A DNA stretch of 64,000 nt from Alphaproteobacteria bacterium (GCA_030428745.1 JAUIEG010000001.1:1-64000); one strand, 5' to 3'; counted from the stretch's first letter, positions 33,846 through 43,756 are shown. Numbers and translations: made by a program. The notes: generated from the letters alone by a model not told the origin.

Positions 33846-36800
33846 TTATTCGGCTGGCGCTAGACCGCGCGGGAGCGACGACACTTTTGATGAAGCTATC
33901 AACGCCCGTCGATTCCACAGAAAGTAAACCGCCGGGATGACGACAAGCGCGAGCACGGTCGCGCTGACAATGCCGCCGATCATCGGCGCGGCGATCCGGC
34001 GCATGACTTCGCCGCCGGTCCCGTGCCCGTACATGATCGGCATGAGGCCGGCGAGAATCACAGCGAACGTCATCATGATCGGCCGAAGACGCCGGAGCGC
34101 GCCTTTAGCGATCGCGTCGGCGAAATGCGCTTCGTCGAGCGGCGCGCCTTCTTTCTCCGCTTTGGCGTTCGCCGCTGCGACCTCTTGCTTCAGATACATG
34201 ATCATCAACACGCCGATTTCGACCGCGACGCCCGCGAGCGCGATGAAACCGACGGCGGAAGCGACAGACAAATTGAAGCCGAGGAGGAACATCAGCCACA
34301 ACCCGCCAACAAGGGCGAAGGGCAGCGATCCGAGAATGATCAGCACGTCCGACGCTTTTCTGAAATTCAGGAACAGGAGCAGCATGATAATGAGCAACAT
34401 GCCGGGACCGACATAGGCGAACCGCTCCTTCGCGCGCTGCATATATTCGTACTGGCCCGACCAGGCGATGGAATAACCAGCCGGAAGGTTCACCTTTTCG
34501 GCAACAACCCGACGCGCCTCTTCGACATAGGAACCGATGTCGCGTCCCGCGATGTCCACATAGATCCAGCCATTGAGCCGCGCATTCTCGCTGCGAATGA
34601 CGGCGGGCCCTTCGCTGACTCCAATGTCGGCGATGCGACCGAGCGGTATTTCCGCCCCGGACGCCGTCATGATTGGCAATTCACGCAAGCGTTCCGGCGA
34701 ATCGCGAATATCGCGAGGATAGCGCAAATTGATCGGGTAGCGTTCGAGGCCCTCGACGCTCTGGCTGACAGTCATGCCGCCGATCGCCGTCTTCACGATA
34801 TCCTGAACGTCGGCGATGTTGAGCCCGATACGCGCCGCCGCCTCGCGATTGATGTCGACGTCGATGAACCGCCCGCCGGTGACGCGCTCGGCGTAAACAG
34901 AAGACGTTCCCGGAACGCTTTGTAAAACGTTCTCAATCTCGCGACCGACCTCGCCGATGACGTTGAGGTCGGGACCGGCGACCTTGACGCCGACCGGCGT
35001 TTTGATGCCGGTCGCCAGCATGTCGAGGCGGTTCTTGATCGGCATGATCCACACATTGGTGAGACTTGGCACATCGACCAGCGAATTCAGTTCGGCCTTG
35101 AGCGAGTCCATGGTGACGCCGGGCCGCCATTCGGAGCGCGGCTTTAATTGTATGGTCGTTTCGATCATGGGCAGCGGCGCAGGATCGGTCGCCGTCTCCG
35201 CCCTTCCCGCCTTGCCGTAAACGGTTTCGACTTCCGGGATCGTCATGATCAGCTTGTTCGTCTGCTGAACGACTTGGGCGACCTTGCCGGCGGAAATCCC
35301 CGGATAGGCGCTAGGCATATAGAGAAGATCACCTTCATCGAGGTCGGGCATGAACTCGCCGCCGATAAGACTCGCCGGAACGCCCATGCTGGCGATCAAC
35401 AACGCCGCCGCGCCGATCGTCGCCCATGGCCGGCGCAGCGCCAGTCCGATCACCGGTCTATATCCGCGCATGAGCAGCCGATTGACCGGGTTCTCGTGTT
35501 CGGGCGCAATTCGACCGCGCACGAGAAACCCGATCAGCACAGGGACAAGCGTCACGGACAGGATTGTGGCCGCCGCCATGGCGTAGGTTTTCGTGAAGGC
35601 GAGCGGAGAAAACAGCCGGCCTTCCTGCGCTTGCAGCGCAAAGATTGGCGTGAAGCTGAGCGTAATGATCAAAAGCGAGAAGAAAAGCGGCGGACCGACC
35701 TCGACACAAGCATCAGCGATAAGCCGCCAGCGGGACTGCCCGCTTTCGGGATGTTCCTCCAGTTTCTTGTGAACATTTTCGATCATGACGATGGTGGCGT
35801 CGACCATGGCGCCAATGGCGATGGCGATGCCGCCGAGCGACATAATGTTCGCGGTGATGCCTTGCGCATTCATCACGATGAAAGCGGCGACCACGCCTAG
35901 TGGCAAGCTGATGACGACGACAAGCGCCGACCGCAGATGATAGAGAAAGAGGGCGCACACGAGCGCGACGATGATGAATTCTTCAAACAGCTTTCCCTTG
36001 AGGGTCTCCACCGATCGCTCGATGAGCTTGGAGCGGTCATAGGTCGTCACCAGCTCGACGCCATCCGGCAGGCTCGCCTTCAATGTTTCCAGCTTTTCCT
36101 TGACGCGTTTTATGGTCGCCTCGGCGTTGCCGCCGGCGCGCATGATGATGACGCCGCCGACCGCCTCGCCTTCGCCGTTGAGCTCGCCGACGCCGCGGCG
36201 CAGTTCCGGCCCGAGGCGGATGTCGGCTATATCGCGCAAGAGGATCGGCGTTCCCGCGTCGTTGACGCGCAACGGAATCCGTTCGAGATCGGCGATCGAC
36301 TCGATATAGCCGCCGGCGCGGACGATATATTCCGCCTCCGCCATCTCGACGACGCGGCCGCCGGTTTCCATATTGCCGCGTTCGATGGCGCGGCGCACAT
36401 CGACGAGCGGGATGCCGAATGAGCGCAAGCGGTTCGGGTCGACGACCACCTGATATTGTTTGACCATGCCGCCGATGGCGGCGACTTCCGAGACGCCTTC
36501 AACGGTCTGCAATTCGTATTTCAGGAACCAATCCTGAAGCGAGCGCAGGTCGGCAAGATCGTGTTTTCCGGTCTTGTCAACCAGAGCGTATTGATAGACC
36601 CAGCCGACGCCGGTTGCATCGGGCCCGAGCGCGGGCTTGGCGCCGTCAGGCAGTTGCGGCGCAACCTGGCTTAGGTATTCGAGAACCCGCGAGCGCGCCC
36701 AGTAAAGATCGGTTCCGTCTTCGAAGATGATGTAGACATAGGAATCGTTGAAGAAGGAATAGCCGCGCACGGTCTTGGCGCCGGGCACGGCGAGCATGGC

Positions 36801-37013
36801 TGTCGCCAGAGGATAGGTCACCTGATCCTCGACAACCTGCGGCGCCTGGCCTGGATAGCTGGTCTTGATGATAACTTGAACGTCGGAAAGGTCGGGGATC
36901 GCGTCGAGCGGCGTGGCGCGCAGTGAAATGACGCCTGCGACAGCGAGGAATAACGCGCCCACGATGATGAGAAACCGGTTCTCTATGGAACCGCGAATGA
37001 TTTGGGAGATCAT
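33846..37013 (-). CDS. cusA: HME-RND copper/silver efflux pump, CusA-like
   Basis: 1055 aa inner-membrane pump exporting Cu+/Ag+ from periplasm or cytosol. It begins with TM1 and ATPLDAIPDLSDVQVIIKTSYPG, typical of CusA, and has the TM4 motif GAMVDATIVMIENVHK, plus methionine-containing periplasmic segments. The ATG overlaps the cusB stop by 4 bases. Full length. The 3' end converges on the MerR gene, 36 bp apart. Confidence 0.95.
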   Translation of the reverse strand: MISQIIRGSIENRFLIIVGALFLAVAGVISLRATPLDAIPDLSDVQVIIKTSYPGQAPQVVEDQVTYPLATAMLAVPGAKTVRGYSFFNDSYVYIIFEDGTDLYWARSRVLEYLSQVAPQLPDGAKPALGPDATGVGWVYQYALVDKTGKHDLADLRSLQDWFLKYELQTVEGVSEVAAIGGMVKQYQVVVDPNRLRSFGIPLVDVRRAIERGNMETGGRVVEMAEAEYIVRAGGYIESIADLERIPLRVNDAGTPILLRDIADIRLGPELRRGVGELNGEGEAVGGVIIMRAGGNAEATIKRVKEKLETLKASLPDGVELVTTYDRSKLIERSVETLKGKLFEEFIIVALVCALFLYHLRSALVVVISLPLGVVAAFIVMNAQGITANIMSLGGIAIAIGAMVDATIVMIENVHKKLEEHPESGQSRWRLIADACVEVGPPLFFSLLIITLSFTPIFALQAQEGRLFSPLAFTKTYAMAAATILSVTLVPVLIGFLVRGRIAPEHENPVNRLLMRGYRPVIGLALRRPWATIGAAALLIASMGVPASLIGGEFMPDLDEGDLLYMPSAYPGISAGKVAQVVQQTNKLIMTIPEVETVYGKAGRAETATDPAPLPMIETTIQLKPRSEWRPGVTMDSLKAELNSLVDVPSLTNVWIMPIKNRLDMLATGIKTPVGVKVAGPDLNVIGEVGREIENVLQSVPGTSSVYAERVTGGRFIDVDINREAAARIGLNIADVQDIVKTAIGGMTVSQSVEGLERYPINLRYPRDIRDSPERLRELPIMTASGAEIPLGRIADIGVSEGPAVIRSENARLNGWIYVDIAGRDIGSYVEEARRVVAEKVNLPAGYSIAWSGQYEYMQRAKERFAYVGPGMLLIIMLLLFLNFRKASDVLIILGSLPFALVGGLWLMFLLGFNLSVASAVGFIALAGVAVEIGVLMIMYLKQEVAAANAKAEKEGAPLDEAHFADAIAKGALRRLRPIMMTFAVILAGLMPIMYGHGTGGEVMRRIAAPMIGGIVSATVLALVVIPAVYFLWNRRALIASSKVSSLPRGLAPAE

Positions 37014-38620
37014 TGCCGGTCTCCCTTTTCGCTCTCTTCCGGCATCGGCTCGATCTTGCTGAGTTCGTAGCCCGTCGCCGTTTCACGGAACGCGAAGCGC
37101 ACGGGCTCGCCGACTTTGACGCTCATGATGTTGATTCCGGACGGCGCCTTGAACGCCATCACCATCGAAGGCCAACCGAGTTCGGAAATCGGGCCGTGGT
37201 CGATGGTGACGCTCTTGGCATCCATATCCATGCTGACAACGCGTCCCTGCGCCTCGACGGCCGCAGCGGCCGGCGCCGCGTGATCATCATGCTCCATGTC
37301 CATACCAGCCATGGACTCGCCGCCCGCGTCGTCGCTCGTGTCTGCTTGCGACATATCCATGCCTTCCATCGGGTCTTCTCCCGCCGGCATGGGGCCTGTT
37401 TCCATATTCTGTGGCGGGGCGAGACGCAGCAATCCGGAATCAAGGCTCGCCTCAGAGTCGATAAGAAACTGACTTTCGACGACGACGCGCTCGCCTTCTT
37501 CAAGACCGGCGAGCACTTCGACCTTGCCGCCGCTTTCCATGCCCGTCCTGACTTCCGCCGGGCGGAAACGCCCCTCGCCGAGAGCGAGGATGACGCGATC
37601 GCCCTTGCTCGACCGGATCACAGCGGACTGCGTGACGGCCAGCACGTTTTCTTTCGGCTCTGCTTCAATCGTGACGTTTGCAAACATGTTGGGACGCAGC
37701 CGGTCGCCGGGATTGGGAAAGCGCAGACGGGCCTGAACGGTTCGGGTCATCATCTCCGCGGTCGGATAAACATAGTCGACCGCGCCTTCCCAGCGTTCGC
37801 CCGGAAACGCCGGCAGGGTCATCACCGCGCGATCGCCCGTTTCGACCCAGGCGGCCTCCGTGTCGAAAACGTCGGCGATGATCCAGACATTCGAGAGATC
37901 GGCGAGGCGCATCGCCATATCGCTGGGCCGCAGATACATGCCCTCGCGCGCATTGAGCATGGCGACGACGCCGGATTGCGACGCTTTGACAGCAACATTG
38001 CGCATCGCCTTCCTCGTGCGCCTTATTTCCGCGATCTGATCTGCGCTCATGCCAAGCGAAGTCAGCCGCTCCGTCGCGGCATCGACCAGCATCGGCCGTC
38101 CGATCTTCAGCGCCTGAATGAACTCCGATTGCGCAGCGACCAGCGACGGGGCGTAGAATTCAAACAGAACCTCGCCTTCCTCCACCTTCTCGCCGACAGC
38201 TTCCACATGAAGCTTTTCGATCCAGCCTTCGGCGCGGACGTGAATGTCAGAGCGCGCCTCTTCGTCGATCATGACGGCGCCGACGGTTTCGATCCTGCGC
38301 GGCATGTCTTCGCGCACAACTTGCTGCGTCTTGACGCCGATATTGTTGACGACGGCGGGATCGATCCTCAGCGAGGGCCCTTGCGCGCCGCCCCCGGCCT
38401 CGTCTTCATAGACGGGGATCAGGTCCATCCCCATGGGCGACTTGCCGGGTTCATCGCGGCGATAGTTCGGATCCATGGGCGCGACCCAATAAGCGATCTT
38501 GCGTTCGCCGCCTGCGGCCCCCTCCCCCTGCGGTTCATGCCCGCCTGCCCGCAACAGGAAGAATGCGCCCGCTGCGCCGGCGACGATCAGCAGAATGATG
38601 AATATGCGTAGTCTGGTCAT
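37010..38620 (-). CDS. cusB: CusB-like adaptor with heavy-metal-binding and CusF domains
   Basis: 536 aa, longer than CusB (about 400). Order seen: N-terminal anchor, heavy-metal-binding domain (YWVAPMDPNYRRDEPGKSPMGM, residues ~45-70, split by me at the Pro), adaptor barrels and hairpin, a Met/His/Asp-rich linker (PMEGMDMSQADTSDD, MAGMDMEHDDHAAP), then a CusF-like domain with VTIDHGPISELGWPSMVM holding the His, Trp and two Met ligands. So the metallochaperone CusF is fused to the adaptor. Coupled by 4-bp overlaps to cusC and cusA. Confidence 0.93.
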   Translation of the reverse strand: MTRLRIFIILLIVAGAAGAFFLLRAGGHEPQGEGAAGGERKIAYWVAPMDPNYRRDEPGKSPMGMDLIPVYEDEAGGGAQGPSLRIDPAVVNNIGVKTQQVVREDMPRRIETVGAVMIDEEARSDIHVRAEGWIEKLHVEAVGEKVEEGEVLFEFYAPSLVAAQSEFIQALKIGRPMLVDAATERLTSLGMSADQIAEIRRTRKAMRNVAVKASQSGVVAMLNAREGMYLRPSDMAMRLADLSNVWIIADVFDTEAAWVETGDRAVMTLPAFPGERWEGAVDYVYPTAEMMTRTVQARLRFPNPGDRLRPNMFANVTIEAEPKENVLAVTQSAVIRSSKGDRVILALGEGRFRPAEVRTGMESGGKVEVLAGLEEGERVVVESQFLIDSEASLDSGLLRLAPPQNMETGPMPAGEDPMEGMDMSQADTSDDAGGESMAGMDMEHDDHAAPAAAAVEAQGRVVSMDMDAKSVTIDHGPISELGWPSMVMAFKAPSGINIMSVKVGEPVRFAFRETATGYELSKIEPMPEESEKGDRQ

Positions 38621-39858
38621 TGGTCGTCTCCTGCGAGATAGGCGAGCTGCGCCCAGGCCTTGGCGCGCGCGACCTGCAAATCGAGGCGCTTTAACTCCGC
38701 GTCGAGCTCGGCGAGCTGGCTGCGAATGAGTTCGGGAAAATCGGCGCGGCCGCCGCCATAGGCGGAGACGGACGCATCCGCGGTCTCGCCCGCGCGCTTT
38801 ACGACGGCGTCGTCATAAAGGCGGACGCGCCGCTCCAACTGGGTCCAGTCGGCATAGGCGCGGATGAGATCGCGGCGCAAATCGAGCAGCGTCGTCGCGC
38901 GGTCGAGTTCGGCCGCGGACTTGTCCTTGCGCGCCGCCGACAGGGCGCGGTCCTGGCGCTTTCCGGTGAATAAAGGAATTGTCAGGCTGACGCCAACGGA
39001 AGCGAAATCCGGCCGGTCGGCGCCGCGCGCGCCGTAACCGCCTTCGATCGCCCAGGCGGGTTTATAGGCCTGCTTGGCAAGTTCAACATCGGTTTCTTCA
39101 ACGCCGATCATGGCGTCGCTGACCTGTACGATTGGATGACGCACAAGCCGGCTTTCGATCTCTTCGACAGTTCCCGGAGAGACAAGCTTCGGCAAGCCGT
39201 GAGGCAGCGGCCGCGACGCGTTCGCGCCGACATAACGGGCGAGTTCGGCTTCGGCGGCCGCTTCGCGCTGTTGCAGTTCAACAAGCCTGTCGTCGAGCAG
39301 GGATAATTCGAGTTCGGCGCGCAGGACATCCTGGCTGGTGAGTTTTCCTTGAGCGAATGAAGCGCTCAGCGCGTCGACGAGATCGCTGACGGCGGCGCGG
39401 CTCTCATGGACGATCGTTTGCGCATTCGCCGCATAAAACTTGTCGAGCCAGGCGCGCCGCACGGCGAGTTCGACGTTGCGAACCGTCGCCTCCCGCCTCA
39501 TGCGTTCGATTTCGGCCTCGCCCTCGCGTTTTTCGCGATTGAGCCGCAAGGTGCTCCCACGCGGTATTTCCTGACGCAAACCAACCTGCGCCTGCGTCAT
39601 CGGCTCCTGTCCGAACGCGAATGTGTCTGTCGGGACATTCGCCAGCGCGGTGCGCAATGTCGGATCGGGAAGCTGCGAATCGGAAACGGCGCGATCTTCC
39701 TGCGCCGAGGCGCGCGCGTCAAACCGCGTAAAGGCCGGGTCTTCGGCGGTGACGGCGATCTCGACCGCTTCGGCGAGGTCCAGGGGCTGCGCGGCGGCTA
39801 AACTGCCCGACGCCAGTCCAGCAACGACCGCCGCCATCGCGGCAATAATTTTCAGCAT
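38617..39858 (-). CDS. cusC: TolC-family outer membrane factor, CusC-like
   Basis: 413 aa channel for the Cus pump. Signal peptide AAMAAVVAGLASGSLAAAQ, then two TolC repeats (LDLAEAVEIAVTAEDPAF near the start and VEEIESRLVRHPIVQVSDA in the second). Its stop overlaps cusB. First pump gene; a GC hairpin and a small secreted-protein gene precede it. Confidence 0.9.
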   Translation of the reverse strand: MLKIIAAMAAVVAGLASGSLAAAQPLDLAEAVEIAVTAEDPAFTRFDARASAQEDRAVSDSQLPDPTLRTALANVPTDTFAFGQEPMTQAQVGLRQEIPRGSTLRLNREKREGEAEIERMRREATVRNVELAVRRAWLDKFYAANAQTIVHESRAAVSDLVDALSASFAQGKLTSQDVLRAELELSLLDDRLVELQQREAAAEAELARYVGANASRPLPHGLPKLVSPGTVEEIESRLVRHPIVQVSDAMIGVEETDVELAKQAYKPAWAIEGGYGARGADRPDFASVGVSLTIPLFTGKRQDRALSAARKDKSAAELDRATTLLDLRRDLIRAYADWTQLERRVRLYDDAVVKRAGETADASVSAYGGGRADFPELIRSQLAELDAELKRLDLQVARAKAWAQLAYLAGDDQ

Positions 39859-39926
39859 AGGTCATTCTCGTCATCTGAGCATGAATACGGTCGCCGCACG
39901 CAGATTGCGCGCAGCGCTGTCTCAAA

Positions 39927-39946
39927 GCCCGCGGTAAAACGCGGGC
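39927..39946 (-). terminator. GC hairpin between small Cu-locus gene and cusC
   Basis: Minus-strand stem GCCCGCG / six-base loop / CGCGGGC followed by TTTGAG. Too few T residues for a strong terminator; it may attenuate read-through from the small gene at 39951 into cusCBA. Confidence 0.4.
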
Positions 39947-39950
39947 GCGC

Positions 39951-40319
39951 TCAGACGCGAGGAGGCGGCGGGTCTAAATGCGACGGCGTCGCTACAAAAA
40001 TAAGCGCCGCCGACGCCGGATATTCAGAAAGTTTGAAAAGAGGCGAATCCGAATTCGCCGTTTCGGGCCCCGTATAAAATCCGGGGCAGGCAAGCGCGCA
40101 GGCCGCCATGCAACCAGGGTGATGCGACGGCGCGTCCGTGGCGTTCATGTCGGCGCAATCTTCAGCGGCCATGCCGCTCATATCCGCGTCATGCGCAGCA
40201 GGCCCGCTGGCCGCCGCCATATGCTCGTGCTCGCCCGCCATCGAGGCGCACGAACCCGCAGCTACAGCCGGGCCGACGGCCATCGCGAATACGAGCATTA
40301 TGGTCAACAAAATGCGCAT
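39951..40319 (-). CDS. small secreted Met/His/Cys-rich protein ahead of cusCBA
   Basis: 122 aa with a signal peptide (LTIMLVFAMAVGPAVAAGS) and many potential Cu ligands: MAGEHEHMAAAS, ADMSGMAAEDCADM and HHPGCMAACALACP. No family recognised. It leads the cusCBA operon as the CzcI-like protein leads czcCBA. Possibly a periplasmic metal binder or sensor. Confidence 0.65.
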   Translation of the reverse strand: MRILLTIMLVFAMAVGPAVAAGSCASMAGEHEHMAAASGPAAHDADMSGMAAEDCADMNATDAPSHHPGCMAACALACPGFYTGPETANSDSPLFKLSEYPASAALIFVATPSHLDPPPPRV

Positions 40320-40444
40320 GTCACAGCTTCATTCGTTTGCCTGTCAGTCTAGTCGCACGAAGGGATCAATAAATGACATAGAATGCTTTATAACTCCCTT
40401 AGCTTCACCGGTCCCCCCTTATACGCGGGAGCGTTTCTCTTCCC

Positions 40445-40723
40445 TCAACGCTTTGTTTTCTCAAACAGATCAACAAGTTCCGTAAATTTTTCCCGCTGGG
40501 CTTTGGCGTTCCCCGCCGTGATCGCTTCTTCAACGCAATGATGGGCGTGAGTTTTGAGAATTTCGCTCTCGGCGCGCGAAAGTGCGGCTTTCACCGCCTG
40601 CACCTGATGCAGGATATCAATGCAGTAGCGGTCCTCTTCGACCATGCGCGCGACGCCCCGCACCTGGCCTTCTATGCGATGGAGACGCTTAACGATGGCG
40701 GCGGAATTAGACACTTTCCTCAT
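40445..40723 (-). CDS. csoR: CsoR-family Cu(I)-sensing repressor
   Basis: 92 aa all-helical repressor of the CsoR/RcnR family. The start VKRLHRIEGQVRGVARMVEE is diagnostic. Cu(I) ligands match M. tuberculosis CsoR in type and spacing: Cys34 (YCIDIL), His59 and Cys63 (THAHHC), against Cys36, His61, Cys65. A G-tract palindrome of the CsoR kind lies just upstream and is repeated at 46927. Confidence 0.93.
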   Translation of the reverse strand: MRKVSNSAAIVKRLHRIEGQVRGVARMVEEDRYCIDILHQVQAVKAALSRAESEILKTHAHHCVEEAITAGNAKAQREKFTELVDLFEKTKR

Positions 40724-40726
40724 CCG

Positions 40727-40755
40727 TTGACATATACCCCAATGGGGTATACATA
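40727..40755 (+). promoter_or_regulatory. CsoR operator inside a sigma-70 promoter
   Basis: TTGACA (40727-40732), then the palindrome TATACCCC-AAT-GGGGTATA (40733-40751), then -10 TACATA (40750-40755), spacer 17. It sits between csoR and the plus-strand gene at 40782, so it can repress both. Confidence 0.8.
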
Positions 40756-40781
40756 GGCTCTCGAATAATATTGGTCAAGTT

Positions 40782-41222
40782 GTGATTTCAGGGCCGCTCA
40801 GGACCATCCTCTTCGCTTTTCTGGCGCTGATGCTCGGCGTCGGGCACAGCGCATGCGCAAGCATGGCCGCGCCAGCGAAAAATGCGGAAGCCCTCGCCCA
40901 TCAAGGTCATGAGGCGAACGCCGGTCATTCGGTTCACGCCGCCGGCGATGCTCATCATCAGCATGGCCAGAAATCAACGGCGCCTTGCGAGCCGGATCAA
41001 TCACCCTGCTCCCATTGCCAGACGGCACAATTCTTCAAGATCTCGACGAAGCCCGACACATCATCTTCGATACCCTCACTGAAAACGGCGATAGCCGTAT
41101 TCCCGATTTCGGCGATCGCACCGCCGGCGGCGATCTCGTTACGCACCCTCAGCAACGGGTATCAATGGCGCGGTCCGCCCGAAGACACGCCAATCACCCT
41201 GAAAATCCGTCTGCTGAATTAG
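40782..41222 (+). CDS. small secreted His-rich copper-locus protein
   Basis: 146 aa from a GTG start with a signal peptide (LFAFLALMLGVGHSACAS), a His-rich stretch (HQGHEANAGHSVHAAGDAHH) and a Cys motif CEPDQSPCSHCQ. The C-terminus is a hydrophobic segment, then a polar tail. Reminiscent of DUF2946-type periplasmic proteins of copper loci, without a firm match. Transcribed from the CsoR-controlled promoter. Later in-frame starts are possible. Confidence 0.65.
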   Translation: MISGPLRTILFAFLALMLGVGHSACASMAAPAKNAEALAHQGHEANAGHSVHAAGDAHHQHGQKSTAPCEPDQSPCSHCQTAQFFKISTKPDTSSSIPSLKTAIAVFPISAIAPPAAISLRTLSNGYQWRGPPEDTPITLKIRLLN

Positions 41223-41380
41223 CCCTCGCTCGGCATCGCGCCCTATTCCGGGCGCGTAAATCGCATACGCGCAGGTTTTACCCGCGCATTGCGATCGCGG
41301 CGTCCGGCCGTCCTCTCCCCCATCGCGCCGGGCGCTGCAACTTCGGCATCATCAATAACGCATAAACAAAGGATCTAGCC

Positions 41381-41881
41381 ATGAAACCTATTTCTTCCAT
41401 CATCGCCGCCGCTGCGTTCATCAGCGCGATGAGTTTTCTCCCAGTGAACGCCGCAGAAGACCCACACCCCATGAATCACGACTCCCATTGCGGCATGCCC
41501 GCAGGCGAAGGCGCTATCAATACGCTCGATGTCGCAAAATCGAGAGTAAACATTTCACACGGACCGATCGAAGCGCTCGGCTGGCCGCAAATGAAGATGG
41601 ATTTCTCAGTCTCAAAACAGGTTGATCTTACCGCGTTTTCACCTAGCGAGCGGGTTCATTTCATGCTGAAGGCGGAGAAGGACAAATCCTACTCGATTGC
41701 AATGATGTGCTCGCTCGAAGCTGACGCGGGAACGCACGAGGCCTGTATGGGGAAAATGCATGAAATCGCTATGAAAACAGCCGAAAGCGAAGGCGCGTCA
41801 TGCTCCATGGAGGGGATGGGCGACATGAAACGTATGAATCACGATGACGGTGCGGAGCAAGACCACAAAGGCCATCACTGA
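41381..41881 (+). CDS. CusF-like periplasmic copper-binding protein
   Basis: 166 aa with a signal peptide (SIIAAAAFISAMSFLPVNAAE). The CusF fold follows: VNISHGPIEALGWPQMKMDFSV with the His, Trp and Met-x-Met ligand set. The C-terminal 60 residues are an extra Cys/Met/His-rich tail (HEACMGKMHEIAMK, SCSMEGMGDM, DHKGHH) not present in plain CusF. Leads the copA-copB run 63 bp downstream. Confidence 0.88.
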   Translation: MKPISSIIAAAAFISAMSFLPVNAAEDPHPMNHDSHCGMPAGEGAINTLDVAKSRVNISHGPIEALGWPQMKMDFSVSKQVDLTAFSPSERVHFMLKAEKDKSYSIAMMCSLEADAGTHEACMGKMHEIAMKTAESEGASCSMEGMGDMKRMNHDDGAEQDHKGHH

Positions 41882-41944
41882 TCGCAGCAAAGATTGGAAC
41901 TTCGCCGTTGGGTTCGGCATTTCCGATTCAAAGGAGAAGAAATC

Positions 41945-43756
41945 ATGCTTGATCGCCGCACCCTGATGAAGGCGGCGGGCGGCGGCGGCCTTCTCGCCGC
42001 CGCCGGTCTCTTGCCCGCATGGGCTCGCAGCGCCAATAACGGCAATATCGGTCTTTCGCAACTCAGCGGTAATAACTTCGATCTCGTGATCGGCCGAACC
42101 CCGGTACGCATCGCCGGAAAAGCCGGAACCGCCGTTACGATCAACGGAACGGTCCCTGCACCGCTGCTGCGATGGAAAGAAGGCGAGACGGTGACCTTGA
42201 ACGTCACCAATCGCCTGGCGGAGGATACGTCTATCCATTGGCACGGGGTTCTTGTCCCCAATCCGATGGACGGCGTGCCGGGCATCGCCTTTCCGGGCAT
42301 CAAACCCGGCGAGACCTTCACCTACCGCTTTGAAGTCCCGCAGGCCGGCACCTACTGGTATCATTCCCATTCAGGACTTCAGGAACAGCTCGGCCATTAC
42401 GGTCCGCTGATTCTCGACCCCGCCGGCGCCGATCCAATATCGGCGGATCGCGAATATGTTCTGGTTCTATCGGACTGGTCGTTCACCGATCCCCATCGCA
42501 TCTTCGCCAAGCTGAAAAAGCAGAGCGATAGTTTCAACTTTCAGGAGCGCACCGTCGGCGACTTTATAAAAGACGCCGGCGAGATGGGCCTCGGCGCGGC
42601 GTTCAAGGAGCGCGCCATGTGGGGCGCCATGCGCATGAGCCCCGCGGACATCGCTGACGTGACTGGGAGCACGTATCATTATCTCATCAACGGTCATGCG
42701 CCCGGAGACAACTGGACGGCGGTTTTCAAACAAGGCGAGCGCATCCGATTGCGGATCATCAACGCCTCGGCAATGTCGATCCTCAATTTCCGCATCCCCG
42801 GACTGCCGATGACCGTCGTGCAGGCGGACGGGCTTAATATAAAACCTGTCGAAACTGACGAATTCCAGATCGGCGTCGCTGAAACCTACGACGTTATCGT
42901 CACGCCGAACCGCGAGCGCGCCTATGCGATCGTCGCCGAATCAATAGACCGCTTCGGCCAAGGCGTCGCGACGCTGGCGCCTCGGCCGGGCATGCGCGCC
43001 GAAGCGCCGTTACTGCGCGAGCGCCCCACATTAACGATGAAAGACATGGGAATGAACCATGGCGCGATGGGCGGCATGGCAATGGACTCCGGTTCTTCCG
43101 CCGGCGACCAAATGGATCATGGCGACCATCAAATGCACGGTATGGATCATGGCTCAGGTGACAAGATGAGTGAAATGCCGGCTCATCAGGGCAACGATAT
43201 GGGCGGCGACATGCAACAGCATTCGCATAAACGCGGCGTTGGCGTCGACAGCGTCGCAATGGCGCCGACAAATCGGCTGGACGAACCCGGGCTTGGCCTG
43301 GAAGACGTCCCGCACCGCACGCTGCGCTATTCGCAGCTGCGCAGTCTTGATCCCAATCCCGACACGCGTGCGCCGGAACGCGAGATCGAAATCCACCTGA
43401 CCGGCAATATGGAGCGCTTCATGTGGTCGTTCGACGGACTGAAGTTTTCTGAAGTCGTCGACCCGATCGTATTCTACGAGGGCGAACGCGTCCGGTTGAC
43501 CATGGTCAACGACACGATGATGACGCATCCGATCCATCTGCACGGCATGTTCTTCGATATCGTCAATGGCGCGGAAACAGACAAGCCGAGAAAGCACACA
43601 ATCAATGTCAAACCGGGCGAGAAACTGTCGGTCGATATTACGGCGGACGCGCTCGGCGACTGGGCGTTTCATTGTCATCTGCTTTATCACATGCACGCCG
43701 GCATGATGCAGGTCGTTTCGGTGCGTCCTCAGAAAATGGCGGAGGCGGCGCAATGA
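41945..43756 (+). CDS. copA: multicopper oxidase, CopA family
   Basis: 603 aa periplasmic Cu(I) oxidase exported by Tat (DRRTLMKAAGGGGLLAAAG). Copper sites are visible: SIHWHGVLVP and YWYHSHSGLQEQ (first domain), HPIHLHGMFF and FHCHLLYHMHAGMM (last domain, type 1/2/3 ligands). A Met/His-rich insert at ~365-430 (MKDMGMNHGAMGGMAM, MDHGDHQMHGMDHG) marks the copper-resistance group. ATG 41945 follows AAGGAGAAG. Its stop overlaps copB (ATGA). Confidence 0.96.
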   Translation: MLDRRTLMKAAGGGGLLAAAGLLPAWARSANNGNIGLSQLSGNNFDLVIGRTPVRIAGKAGTAVTINGTVPAPLLRWKEGETVTLNVTNRLAEDTSIHWHGVLVPNPMDGVPGIAFPGIKPGETFTYRFEVPQAGTYWYHSHSGLQEQLGHYGPLILDPAGADPISADREYVLVLSDWSFTDPHRIFAKLKKQSDSFNFQERTVGDFIKDAGEMGLGAAFKERAMWGAMRMSPADIADVTGSTYHYLINGHAPGDNWTAVFKQGERIRLRIINASAMSILNFRIPGLPMTVVQADGLNIKPVETDEFQIGVAETYDVIVTPNRERAYAIVAESIDRFGQGVATLAPRPGMRAEAPLLRERPTLTMKDMGMNHGAMGGMAMDSGSSAGDQMDHGDHQMHGMDHGSGDKMSEMPAHQGNDMGGDMQQHSHKRGVGVDSVAMAPTNRLDEPGLGLEDVPHRTLRYSQLRSLDPNPDTRAPEREIEIHLTGNMERFMWSFDGLKFSEVVDPIVFYEGERVRLTMVNDTMMTHPIHLHGMFFDIVNGAETDKPRKHTINVKPGEKLSVDITADALGDWAFHCHLLYHMHAGMMQVVSVRPQKMAEAAQ

